NCBI RefSeq assembly: GCF_021462265.1
Contig: NZ_JAJONF010000037.1
Span: 29,188-93,187 of the forward strand
DNA length: 64,000 nt
From: Streptomyces shenzhenensis
GTDB lineage: Bacteria > Actinomycetota > Actinomycetes > Streptomycetales > Streptomycetaceae
Direction of reading: 5' to 3'
Part shown: positions 8,224-15,718 of the stretch, one piece after another
Numbering within the stretch: position 1 is the stretch's first letter
Layout of the letters: every line of letters starts with the position of its first letter
Translations under genes and position numbers: made by a program
The notes under the pieces: generated by a model
The model's database searches: none
The model's input: only the letters and a program-made list of their open reading frames with translations
Told to the model about the DNA's origin: nothing

Positions 8224-9287
8224 GCCGGCATCACGGGCTGCATGGTCAGCCCCGTCTCCTCCGGCAGCGCGAACCGCTTGTTGAGGGCCTGCACGGCCTG
8301 CCCTGCCGCGCCCTTGACCATGTTGTCCAGCGCGGCCAGCACGACGATGCGCCCGCCGTCCGGGTCGTGCAGCACGGTCACGTCGCAGTAGTTGGAGCCG
8401 AGCACCGCCTGCGGGTCCGGCACCGGGATCAGCGTCTCGGTGTTGCGCCGCACCCGCACGAAGCGGTGACCCTTGTAGAAACGGAGATACGTCCGTTGCA
8501 GCGTGCGCGCGTCCACCTCGTCGTCGGTGAACACATAGGCGCTGGCGAGCAGTCCGCGCACATGCGAGACGCCGTACGCCGACATGGTCAGCGACTGCAC
8601 GTGGCCCGGTTTGCCGCGCTCGAAGAAGTCGCCGACCTCGGCCGCGTGCCGGTGCCCCACCGGTGCGTACGGCGCGATGGCACCGTTGCGCAGCGGGTGC
8701 AGATCGGCGGTACGCAGCTGGAGGCCGCCGCCGCTCGACCCGCTCTTGCCGTCCACGACCACCGTCTTCAGGTCCAGACCCAGTTCCAGGACCAGCGGGG
8801 CGAGCCCCAGGGTGATCGCGGTGGCGTAGCAGCCCGGCAGCGAGATCAGCGAGGCACCGGCCAGCTCCTCGCCGACCAGCTCGGGGACGCCGTAGACGAA
8901 TCGATCCGCCAGGTCGGTCCGGCGCCGCACCTTCGGGTACCAGCGGTCGTGCAGCTCCGGGGTGCGGATGCGGAAGGCGCCGCTCAGGTCGAGCACACAG
9001 GGCACCCGGTCCGCGAGCCGCCCGGCCAGCTCGGCCGAGACCGGCGCGGGCGTCGCGAGGAACACCGCGTCGCACCGCTCGGCGAGTTCGGCGGGGTCCT
9101 CCCCGACCGGCTCGACCGTCAGCCCGCCGAAGTCGAGGCGCAGCCCCGGGTGCAGCTGCGAGGGCCGCTTGCCCGCACTGGACGAGCCGCCCAGGAAGGT
9201 CAGTTCCAGCTCCGGGTGCTGGACGATCAGCCGGATCAGCTCGCCGCCGGCCAGCCCGGAGGCGCCGACGACACCGACGCGGATCAT
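8220..9287 (-). CDS. lysY: LysW-carried acyl-phosphate reductase (LysY/ArgC-type)
   Basis: A 355-residue ArgC/LysY-family NADPH-dependent reductase. The N-terminal dinucleotide motif is VGVVGASGLAGGELIRL, the catalytic Cys is in SLPGCYATA, and SGSSGGGLQL and AYGVSHVRGL are family landmarks. It would reduce the acyl phosphate made by LysZ to a semialdehyde while the substrate stays attached to LysW. Its start overlaps the lysX stop (ATGA) and its stop overlaps the lysZ start. The HxR of ArgC-type catalysis is represented by VGHRHAAEV. Length and order match known LysW-dependent gene sets. Confidence 0.9.
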   Translation of the reverse strand: MIRVGVVGASGLAGGELIRLIVQHPELELTFLGGSSSAGKRPSQLHPGLRLDFGGLTVEPVGEDPAELAERCDAVFLATPAPVSAELAGRLADRVPCVLDLSGAFRIRTPELHDRWYPKVRRRTDLADRFVYGVPELVGEELAGASLISLPGCYATAITLGLAPLVLELGLDLKTVVVDGKSGSSGGGLQLRTADLHPLRNGAIAPYAPVGHRHAAEVGDFFERGKPGHVQSLTMSAYGVSHVRGLLASAYVFTDDEVDARTLQRTYLRFYKGHRFVRVRRNTETLIPVPDPQAVLGSNYCDVTVLHDPDGGRIVVLAALDNMVKGAAGQAVQALNKRFALPEETGLTMQPVMPA

Positions 9288-10132
9288 CCGAGGACCTCCC
9301 GCACATGACGGCCGACCGCCGACGTGACGTCCACGCCGGTCGCGGTGGCCACGCCCCGGAAGGCCGGCGCGTGGTTGACCTCGTTGACGACATAGCCGGA
9401 CGTCGTCTCGAACAGGTCGACGCCGTAGATTCCGCTGCCGAGGACGTCCACGACGCTGTCCACGATCTTCAGCAGCTCGGGCTGCTGGTCGACCGACTGC
9501 GTGCGGTTGCCGAGGGCCGCGTTGTTGCGCCAGTCGGCGCCGCCGCTGACGAACCGCGCGGCGGCCACCAGCTCGCGGCCCACGACCAGGCAGCGGACCG
9601 AACCGCCCTCGACGAACGGTTCGAGCAGACAGGCCTGCTCGAAGGCGTGGCCGAGGTCCTCGACGTAGTCGTACACGGACTGCGCGGTGTCCGAGTGCCG
9701 CAGCAGCGTCACCCGCTTGCCCATGCCGCCGAAGACGGGCTTCAGCACCAGTGGCAGCGAGAACTGCTCCAGCGCCTTCTCGAAGTCGCGGCGGGAGAGC
9801 ACCAGCCGGAAGTCGGGCACCGGCACCCCCGCCGAGCGCAGCAGCGTGCGCAGCGCCAGCTTGTTCTCGCACGCGTGGATCGCCGACGCCGAGTTCAGCG
9901 TGGGGATCCGGGACGCCTCCGCGAGGCTCGCCAGCAGTCCGCCGCGGGTGTAGCTGCGGCTGCGGACGAGCACCGCGTCGTAGTCGCTGATCGAGTCGGC
10001 GTCCGGGTCCCCGAGGCACAGGGACTCGTCGTTGACCCACTCGATGTCCAGGTCGAATGCGCTCGCGGCCTGCATCAGCTGGCGTTCCTCCCAGCCGACG
10101 CGATCCGCGACGATGGCTACCTTGCCGCCCAT
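9284..10132 (-). CDS. lysX: LysX-type ATP-grasp ligase joining an amino acid to LysW
   Basis: A 282-residue RimK-like ATP-grasp enzyme. ATP-binding features are LPLVLKPVFGGMGKRV, GGSVRCLVVGRELVAAARFV and the Mg-binding VNEVNHAPAFRG. Characterised LysX/ArgX enzymes form an amide between the gamma-carboxyl of the C-terminal Glu of LysW and the alpha-amino group of 2-aminoadipate or glutamate. The end of this motif (NHAPAF rather than the NHTMEF-like sequence I recall from LysX/ArgX) suggests a changed substrate or carrier tail. The start at 10132 has GGAGGAG about 10 bases upstream and lies 31 bases after the lysW stop. Confidence 0.88.
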   Translation of the reverse strand: MGGKVAIVADRVGWEERQLMQAASAFDLDIEWVNDESLCLGDPDADSISDYDAVLVRSRSYTRGGLLASLAEASRIPTLNSASAIHACENKLALRTLLRSAGVPVPDFRLVLSRRDFEKALEQFSLPLVLKPVFGGMGKRVTLLRHSDTAQSVYDYVEDLGHAFEQACLLEPFVEGGSVRCLVVGRELVAAARFVSGGADWRNNAALGNRTQSVDQQPELLKIVDSVVDVLGSGIYGVDLFETTSGYVVNEVNHAPAFRGVATATGVDVTSAVGRHVREVLG

Positions 10133-10163
10133 GACAGGTCACTCCTCCGTGCGCCCGGGGCGC

Positions 10164-10346
10164 TCACTGGCCCCAGTCGCGGAGCTGGACCTCGACCATC
10201 TGGAGGGAGAGCGCGCCGTCGTCGATGTCCTCGACCCGGAGCGTGAGCATGCACTCGGGACAGGCGAGGGTCTCGCCCTTGATCATCGGAGGGGTGGTCA
10301 GATCCGTCTCGCACTCGGGGCAGGCACCGGTGAGGGTGGTGGACAT
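10164..10346 (-). CDS. lysW: LysW-like amino-group carrier protein with C-terminal Gln
   Basis: A 60-residue acidic zinc-ribbon protein. Two CPEC pairs (ACPECETDL and ACPECMLTL) form the Zn site, and a conserved hydrophobic/acidic tail ends LRDWGQ. Known carriers end in DWGE, and the gamma-carboxyl of that last Glu is the attachment point for substrate. Here the last sense codon is CAG (Gln), read directly from the complement of 10167-10169 before TGA. The protein holds the alpha-amino group of an intermediate so it cannot cyclise during phosphorylation and reduction. Its place between the DRE-TIM enzyme and lysX matches known clusters; the Gln is unusual. Confidence 0.9.
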   Translation of the reverse strand: MSTTLTGACPECETDLTTPPMIKGETLACPECMLTLRVEDIDDGALSLQMVEVQLRDWGQ

Positions 10347-10414
10347 GTGTGGTCTCCAGAACGGTTGGCCGGGCCCGTGCGGCCCGGATGCGGTTCGCGG
10401 TGCGCCGAGCGGAC

Positions 10415-11569
10415 TCACAGGGCCCGGAACTCGACGGCGGACTTGCGGACGTCGTCCGCGTTGAGCAGGGGGTTGCCACGCTCTTCCTGACGGGACGTCA
10501 GCCACGTCGTGAAGGCGTCGAGGTCGAGGTCGTCGGCCTCGCCGGCCAGCGCCCACTTGACCAGCGCCGGGGTGAGCCGGGAGCGCACGCGCAGCTCGCG
10601 CGCGTTGCCGACCAGCTCGGCGGGCAGGGTCTCGTAGGCCTCCGGGTGGCTGAGCTGGCCGGGCAGCTCGTACGCGAAGGCGTGCGGGGTGGTCGGGCCG
10701 GACTGGAAGGCCTCGCCCAGCCCCGCGCCGGCCAGTGCGACCCGGGACAGCTCGGTGAGGTGGCTGAGGTCGAAGCGGGTGTCACGGTGCACGACCCGCA
10801 GCGAGGTGAGCAGTTCGGCGAGCGGCGCGTTGCCGCCGCGCTCGCCGATCCCGCCGACGGTGGCGGAGATCCACCGGGCGCCGGCCCGCAGGGCGGCCAG
10901 CGAGTTGGCGACCGCCATGCCCAGCATGTTGTGCGAGTGGATCTCGATCTCGGAGCCGTCGACGGCGGTGAGATCGGCGATCTTCTCCTCCATCTGCCAG
11001 GGGGTGAGATACGCGACCGTCTCCGCGAGCCGGAACCGGTCGGCCCCGGCCTCGAAACCGGCGGTGACATACGGCACCAGCCGCTCCCGGGGCGTACGGG
11101 CGCCGTCCTCACCGCTGAAGGTGACGTGGAAGCCGCGGTCCTTGGCGGCCTGGATGGCCGCCTTGGCCACCGCGGTCAGCAACTTGGCGCTCGGCGTGCC
11201 CAGTTTGAGCCGGGCGTGCTGCTCGGACGTCGGGATCGAGAACATCACATGGGTCACCCCGAGCCGCAGCGCCTCGTCGAGCGCCTTGACGACCTGGTGC
11301 CGGTCCCGGACCACGACCAGGGACATGCTGCGCTCGGGTCCGACGGACTCGTGGACGGCGAGGATCAGGTCCGCGTCCTTCGACGCGGGCCCGGAGATCA
11401 TCCCGACCTCGACCAGGTCCACGCCCGTCTTCACCAGCAGGTCGGAGATGACCGCGGCGTCCTTCGGGCCGAACTCCACGCCGGCCATGTGCGCGGAATC
11501 CCGGAGGGTCGCGTCGGAAATGTGGGGAAGCCCCTGAGGGAGGCCTCCGTCCTGCGTTGATACCGCCAT
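10415..11569 (-). CDS. DRE-TIM (HMGL-like) carbon-carbon bond enzyme
   Basis: A 384-residue TIM-barrel protein of the HMG-CoA lyase/homocitrate synthase/4-hydroxy-2-oxovalerate aldolase superfamily. ISDATLRDSAHMAGVEF holds the catalytic Arg-Asp pair, and IEIHSHNMLGMAVANSL holds the metal-binding HxH. GGIGERGGNAPLAELL is the glycine-rich loop. The first motif reads RDSAH where condensing enzymes usually have RDGEQ; an H at that place recalls aldolases of the superfamily. It may make a homocitrate-like acid or cleave/form an aldol product. I use the ATG at 11569, which has AAAGGAG 8 bases upstream; a GTG at 11578 would overlap that site. First gene of the leftward operon. Confidence 0.83.
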   Translation of the reverse strand: MAVSTQDGGLPQGLPHISDATLRDSAHMAGVEFGPKDAAVISDLLVKTGVDLVEVGMISGPASKDADLILAVHESVGPERSMSLVVVRDRHQVVKALDEALRLGVTHVMFSIPTSEQHARLKLGTPSAKLLTAVAKAAIQAAKDRGFHVTFSGEDGARTPRERLVPYVTAGFEAGADRFRLAETVAYLTPWQMEEKIADLTAVDGSEIEIHSHNMLGMAVANSLAALRAGARWISATVGGIGERGGNAPLAELLTSLRVVHRDTRFDLSHLTELSRVALAGAGLGEAFQSGPTTPHAFAYELPGQLSHPEAYETLPAELVGNARELRVRSRLTPALVKWALAGEADDLDLDAFTTWLTSRQEERGNPLLNADDVRKSAVEFRAL

Positions 11570-11876
11570 CGCATTCACTCCTTTGGAATTCGCAGAGAAG
11601 CGGAAATCCGGTAAGTGGACGCAGCAGACGCCGAAATGCGAGTGCTGCGGTGGCTGTGCGAACAGCCTTCCGAAAGTGGGTATCCTGCGTCAAGGATCCG
11701 CGTGTCAGGGGTATGTGAGATATCGTCAAGCGGACGTGAGGGCAGGAAAGCGGCTCGGAAAGCAGGTCAGAATCCGGCTAATTCGTCGCGGAATTACTGA
11801 CGCGGCCGCCCGGACCGGATTAGTTTCGATCCCCAGCGGCAGATACGGCAGATCTACGGCAGATTGGTGATCCGTC
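11570..11876. promoter_or_regulatory. divergent promoter region with CGGCAGAT direct repeats
   Basis: This gap separates the leftward carrier-protein operon from the rightward racemase-like gene and must hold both promoters. It is less GC-rich than its surroundings. Three copies of CGGCAGAT occur at 11837-11844, 11846-11853 and 11857-11864, just before the rightward start codon. The last two are 11 bases apart, one helical turn, as in OmpR/SARP-type binding sites. I could not identify -10/-35 boxes with confidence. Confidence 0.45.
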
Positions 11877-12653
11877 ATGAGTCTTCCCGGGATACCCCGG
11901 CTCGGTGTCGTCGTCCCTCCGGAGAACCCGACGGCCGAGCCCGAGTTCAACCGCCTTGTCGGCGACCGGATGAACGTCTTCGCCGCCCGCTTCCCGGTGA
12001 CCCCGGGCATGGGGCTCCGCGAGATGCTCGACACCTACAACGCCGTCCTGCCGAAGACGCTCGGTGACTTCGGCGGCATGCGCCTCGACGCCGCGGTCGT
12101 CGCCTGCAGCGCCTCGCACTATCTGCTCTCGCCCGAGGGCGACCGCCGGTTCTGCGCCGAACTCAGCGAGCGGGCCGGCCATCCGGTGCTGTCCTCGACG
12201 CGGGCGATTCTGGCGGCGTGCGCGGCACTGGGGCTCACCCGGCTCACCCTGGTCTCGCCCTACGAGCCCTGGCTGACCGAGACGTCCCGCGGTTACTGGG
12301 AGGAGGCCGGCCTGACGGTCGTCCGCACCGTGCTCGTCCCGGCGGGCGCCCCGGGAACGGCCGAGGAGCGCTTCAACCCCTACGAGGTGACCACCGAGTC
12401 CCTCCTGGAGCGCGTCCGCACCCAGGCGTTCGGGGACGACGACTCCGCGCTGCTGTTCACCGGCACGGGCATGTACACCCTGGCCGCGCTGGACGAACTC
12501 GCCCGCGAGACCGGCCGGGTGCTGCTGACCTCCAACCTGGCCTGCGCCTGGTGGGCCTCGCGCACCCTGGGCACGGCCGGCCCGCAGGAGGCGGGCCACC
12601 ACCTGCTGCGACGGCTGGCCCGGCGGCCCGGCCCGGCGGTGAGCGCGGCATGA
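11877..12653 (+). CDS. Asp/Glu racemase / maleate isomerase / arylmalonate decarboxylase superfamily protein
   Basis: A 258-residue protein of the Asp/Glu racemase superfamily. It opens with PRLGVVVPPENPTAEPEFNRL, as in maleate cis-trans isomerases. Cys77 in VVACSASHYL matches the first active-site Cys. The second Cys, expected in a motif like SCTN before LRTLDVIEEL, is replaced: the sequence is LLFTGTGMYTLAALDEL (Gly196). Two-Cys members racemise or isomerise; arylmalonate decarboxylase has only the second Cys. This one has only the first, so activity is uncertain: decarboxylation, isomerisation or lyase chemistry are possible. Divergent from the LysW operon and coupled to the next gene by a 4-base overlap. 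Confidence 0.78.
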   Translation: MSLPGIPRLGVVVPPENPTAEPEFNRLVGDRMNVFAARFPVTPGMGLREMLDTYNAVLPKTLGDFGGMRLDAAVVACSASHYLLSPEGDRRFCAELSERAGHPVLSSTRAILAACAALGLTRLTLVSPYEPWLTETSRGYWEEAGLTVVRTVLVPAGAPGTAEERFNPYEVTTESLLERVRTQAFGDDDSALLFTGTGMYTLAALDELARETGRVLLTSNLACAWWASRTLGTAGPQEAGHHLLRRLARRPGPAVSAA

Positions 12654-13126
12654 CCTGGGCCGCGTCCCGTCCCGCGCCGGCCCGGCACTCCCAGGGCGTG
12701 CCCGCCCGGCTCACCGAGAGCGCGGTGGTCAGGCTCGCCGAGGACTGGTTCGCCGCCCTCGACCGGCGCGCACCGGTGGCCGACCTGCTGCCCCTGCTCG
12801 TCCGGCGTGGCCTCGTCCTGCACCTGCCCGAAGGCGTCTTCCGCGAGCGCGAGGGCTTCCGCAGGTGGTACGCCGCCGCGAGCCGCGGGCCGGCCGGCGG
12901 CGTCCACACCCTCGCCTCCGCCGACGTACGCCTCAACGACGGCCCCAGCGCGGAGATCCGGCTGGGCGTCGGCCGGCGCGGGAGGCGGCGGGCAGGCCTG
13001 GCACGACGCCGGGCGCCGGCCCATGACGTCCAGCAGATCTGGACCGTGGTGCGGGAGGAGGGTGCGGTGCGGATCCGGACGTGTTCGGTGACGGGGCTGT
13101 CGGCGAGGCCGCAGACGCCGGCTTGA
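12650..13126 (+). CDS. SnoaL/NTF2-like small protein
   Basis: A 158-residue protein whose start ATG overlaps the stop of the racemase-like gene (ATGA). The pattern VVRLAEDWFAALDRRAPVADLLPLLV, then LVLHLPEGVFREREGFRRWYAA, then VQQIWTVVREEGAVRIRTCSV fits the cone-shaped NTF2/SnoaL fold. Members act as polyketide cyclases, ketosteroid-isomerase-like enzymes or bind small ligands. The central part is Arg-rich (GRRGRRRAGLARRRAP), which is odd for the family. The overlap implies the two products act together, perhaps on the same intermediate. Confidence 0.65.
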   Translation: MTWAASRPAPARHSQGVPARLTESAVVRLAEDWFAALDRRAPVADLLPLLVRRGLVLHLPEGVFREREGFRRWYAAASRGPAGGVHTLASADVRLNDGPSAEIRLGVGRRGRRRAGLARRRAPAHDVQQIWTVVREEGAVRIRTCSVTGLSARPQTPA

Positions 13127-13199
13127 AGCGTGACGGGGGTGTGAGGGCCCCTGTCCCCGTGCTGCCCCTGCTTTCTGGAGTTCCGTTCTTCTGAGACCT

Positions 13200-13276
13200 G
13201 CCGCCCCGTCACCCCCCTCCCGGGGCGGCTTCCCAAGGCACGGCCGCGACGTCTGGGCGAACGTCGCGGCCGTGCC
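13200..13276. terminator. two strong stem-loops between converging genes
   Basis: The first hairpin pairs GCCGCCCCG (13200-13208) with CGGGGCGGC (13221-13229). The second has a perfect 16-bp stem, 13237-13252 with 13261-13276, and an 8-base loop, followed by GTTTC. They lie between the SnoaL-like gene and the converging TetR gene, and probably end transcription from both sides. Confidence 0.75.
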
Positions 13277-13371
13277 GTTTCACTGTCGCCGGACGTGGGC
13301 GGCAAGCCGATGGGGGATGCGTACGGCCGGCTGGTGCGAGTCGGCCGGGTCCCGGAGACGGGGGCGGTGTC

Positions 13372-14007
13372 TCAGGACGTCAGTTCTTCCTCGCCATGGG
13401 CCTGGGGGTCGGTGCGGGGCTGGTCCGCCACTCCTCGGAGGACCACCTGCCAGATGTCGGAGAGCTGGGCCTCGGCGCCGTCGGTGCGGTCCTTGGCGTG
13501 GGCCGACATGCAGCGTGTCTCGGCCTCCGCGCCGGTGATGAGGTGGACGACGAGGGCGCGGACGGCCTTGATGTCGATGCCGTGGCGCAGGTCGCGTTCC
13601 GTGGCGCTGCCGAGGAGCCGTTCGACGGCGGGCAGCCAGGTGGCCGGCCAGTCGGCCGAGGTGCCGCGCCGCTCACGGCTGAGGCGTGCCGCCGCGCGCA
13701 CTATCGGTTCCTTCTCCAGCAGCCGGGCGAGCTCCAGTGTCACGCCGACCAGCATCTGCAGCGGCTCGTCGGCGGTGGCGGTGACCTTGTCCAGCGCCGC
13801 GCGCGTCATCGAGCCGCCGCGCACCTGGACCGCGTCGGCCAGGTCGTCCTTCGTGGGGAAGTGGAACGTCAGCGCGCCCATGGAGATGCCGGCCGCCTTG
13901 CTGACCCGTGACAACGTTGTTAGGCCGTATCCGTCGCGATCGAAGAACTCGGCCGCCGCCTGCATCAGGGTTTCCCGCGTGCGTGCGGCTCGCTCCTGCT
14001 TCACCAT
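13372..14007 (-). CDS. TetR regulator, GBL-receptor / pseudo-receptor type
   Basis: A 211-residue protein starting VKQERAARTRETLMQAAAEFFDRDGYG, with the recognition-helix region ISMGALTFHFPTKDDLADAV. This is the ArpA/ScbR/JadR2 branch of TetR proteins, which bind palindromic autoregulatory elements and gamma-butyrolactones or, for pseudo-receptors, other small ligands such as end-product antibiotics. The ligand domain contains AARLSRERRGTSADWP and a Trp in LSDIWQVVL. A second receptor gene lies near 21.2 kb, so this one may be the pseudo-receptor. The nearest matching operator is about 430 bases upstream, before the transposase-like gene. Confidence 0.85.
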   Translation of the reverse strand: MVKQERAARTRETLMQAAAEFFDRDGYGLTTLSRVSKAAGISMGALTFHFPTKDDLADAVQVRGGSMTRAALDKVTATADEPLQMLVGVTLELARLLEKEPIVRAAARLSRERRGTSADWPATWLPAVERLLGSATERDLRHGIDIKAVRALVVHLITGAEAETRCMSAHAKDRTDGAEAQLSDIWQVVLRGVADQPRTDPQAHGEEELTS

Positions 14008-14533
14008 GGTCCGTCTCCAGAGATTCGCCCACTGTGGGGCCGTCGCACGGTCCGATGGGGACCGGACACCGCACGCCCGTCCAACTCATCGACAGCCGGC
14101 GTTCCTTCCCGTTCCACGCATGTGTTCACATGGTGGACCATGTTCATTGCGACAGCGAATTCTCGCCAGGTGTCGCGAGATCGCCCATGGGTGGCGGAAG
14201 TTGATCGCACGCGTGTGCGTGAGCACGTATGTCCTTCACTCGCTCGGACGCCCAAGTGATCCGTTCCCTCGCGCCGATTAGCTTATGCACAATATCAACA
14301 CCGGGTAGGCGTAGGCGGCTTCGCCTTCATGGCGCGATCGCGCCCCATCCGGGGATGGCTGCTTCTGGCTCCCTGCGACTCCTGTGAGGTCACCGGCCGA
14401 CTTGGCAAAGGTGCTGACAACTCCCACAATAACAAAGAGAACGTTCGTTATGGTTTTGGGGTCGCCGTCGCACCGGTCGAGCCGACGCCGTCACGCGACC
14501 ACGGGGGTGCGTCTTGCCAGGAGGGAACGCAAC
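14008..14533. promoter_or_regulatory. long AT-richer intergenic control region
   Basis: A 526-base gap between the divergent TetR and transposase-like genes. Its middle part (about 14240-14310) is distinctly AT-richer than the neighbourhood, as expected for promoters. It contains the ARE-like palindrome listed separately and an AGGAGGG ribosome site just before 14534. No convincing gene is seen on either strand. Confidence 0.5.
14431..14457. promoter_or_regulatory. ARE-like operator A (GBL receptor binding site)
   Basis: An imperfect palindrome centred on 14444-14445: left arm ACAAAGAGAACG, right arm CGTTATGGTTTT, with 8 of 12 positions pairing. It is nearly the same as the site at 21803-21829; both read AACAAAnAGAACGnnCGTTATGnTT. 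It lies about 77 bases before the transposase-like gene start, a position suited to repression by either TetR receptor. Confidence 0.72.
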
Positions 14534-15718
14534 ATGACGGAGCGCCACACCACTCCGGATCCTCGGCCGGCCCTGTTCGTCGAGCCGGTGCCGGAGTTCG
14601 CGGAGACCCTGTTCGGGTACCTCCCGCGCGCCGACCAGCGCCGCTGGGCCCGCGTCTACCTGCAGGGCCTGCTGGCCGCACCGGGCCGTAAGTCGATCCG
14701 GCACCTGGCCGCGGCGGTCTCCGGTTCGCCCACCGCGCCGCAGTCGCTGCACCAGTTCGTCAACGCCAGCCCCTGGGACTGGGCGCCGGCCCGCCGGGAA
14801 CTGCTCGGCTGGGCGGAGCGGCGGACCGCCGTCCGGGCCCTGTCGATCGGCATGGCCATCCTGCCCAAGCGCGGGGAGCACAGCTGCGGGGTACACCGCC
14901 GGTTCGTGCCCACCCTCGGCCGTACCGTGAACTGCCAGCTCGGACTCGGCCTGTTCGCCTCCTCGGAGGTGGGTGACCTGCCCGTGGACTGGCGGCTGGT
15001 GCTGCCGCCGCCGTGGGACGAGGACGCCAGGCTGCGCGAGCGGACCCGGATCCCGGAGTCCGTACGCCACCAGCCGCTGTGGGCCCACGCGCTGTCCCTC
15101 GTGGAGGCCGCGGCGGCCGACGGGGTGCGCTTTCCCGTCGTCGCCGACCTCGGCGACTGCCCGGACGCCGGTCCGCTGGCGATCGTGCTGCGCCGGCGCG
15201 GGCACGACTTCGTGACCTCGGTCCCGGCGAACCTGCGCGTGCTGCCGGCCGACGCCGACCCGGGCACCCCGTCGGCCGTCCGCCGGACCGACGTGCCCCC
15301 GCAGGGCGGCACGTCGGCGCTGGCGTTGCTGCACCGGCGGGGCGGCCGCGGTCCGGTACCGGTCCGGCCGCTCGGGCCCGCCCGTCCCAGGACCGCCCAG
15401 GCCCGGTCCGCGCTGGCCCGGTTACCGGGTACGCGTCAGGTGTTCCGCCTGTTCACCGAGGTTCACCCGGCCGAGGACCAGCGTCCGCAGGTCTGGATCA
15501 CCAACCTCCTGGACCGCCCCGCGGACCACCTCCTCGGCCTGGCCCGGCTGAGCCGCGGCACCCGTCGCGCCCTCGACCGCCTGGAACAGGACTTCGGCAT
15601 GCTCGACTTCGAGGGCCGCTCCTACCCCGGCTGGCACCACCACATGACCCTGGTCTCCGCGGCCTGCGCCTATGCCACCACGACCCGGTCCCGCGACCCG
15701 GCACGGGAGATCGCGTGA
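14534..15718 (+). CDS. IS701-transposase-like protein lacking the first catalytic Asp pair
   Basis: A 394-residue protein matching IS701-type DDE transposases along its length: NCQLGLGLF, VVADLGDCPDAGPLAIVLRR and the C-terminal DFEGRSYPGWHHH, with the usual Glu. The hallmark DDTGF before PKKG is missing. The matching stretch is IGMAILPKRG, so both Asp residues are Gly-Met (residues 106-107). No inverted repeats are evident next to it. It has an AGGAGGG site, its own ARE-type operator upstream and a TTA codon at 15422. I read it as a domesticated protein, perhaps a DNA-binding regulator, not an active transposase. Confidence 0.75.
   Translation: MTERHTTPDPRPALFVEPVPEFAETLFGYLPRADQRRWARVYLQGLLAAPGRKSIRHLAAAVSGSPTAPQSLHQFVNASPWDWAPARRELLGWAERRTAVRALSIGMAILPKRGEHSCGVHRRFVPTLGRTVNCQLGLGLFASSEVGDLPVDWRLVLPPPWDEDARLRERTRIPESVRHQPLWAHALSLVEAAAADGVRFPVVADLGDCPDAGPLAIVLRRRGHDFVTSVPANLRVLPADADPGTPSAVRRTDVPPQGGTSALALLHRRGGRGPVPVRPLGPARPRTAQARSALARLPGTRQVFRLFTEVHPAEDQRPQVWITNLLDRPADHLLGLARLSRGTRRALDRLEQDFGMLDFEGRSYPGWHHHMTLVSAACAYATTTRSRDPAREIA

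Noticed and set aside
7423..11569. reading the lys genes as ordinary lysine or arginine synthesis
   Set aside because: Streptomyces makes lysine through diaminopimelate and arginine through acetylated intermediates; the tailoring genes and GBL regulators around these genes fit specialised metabolism better.
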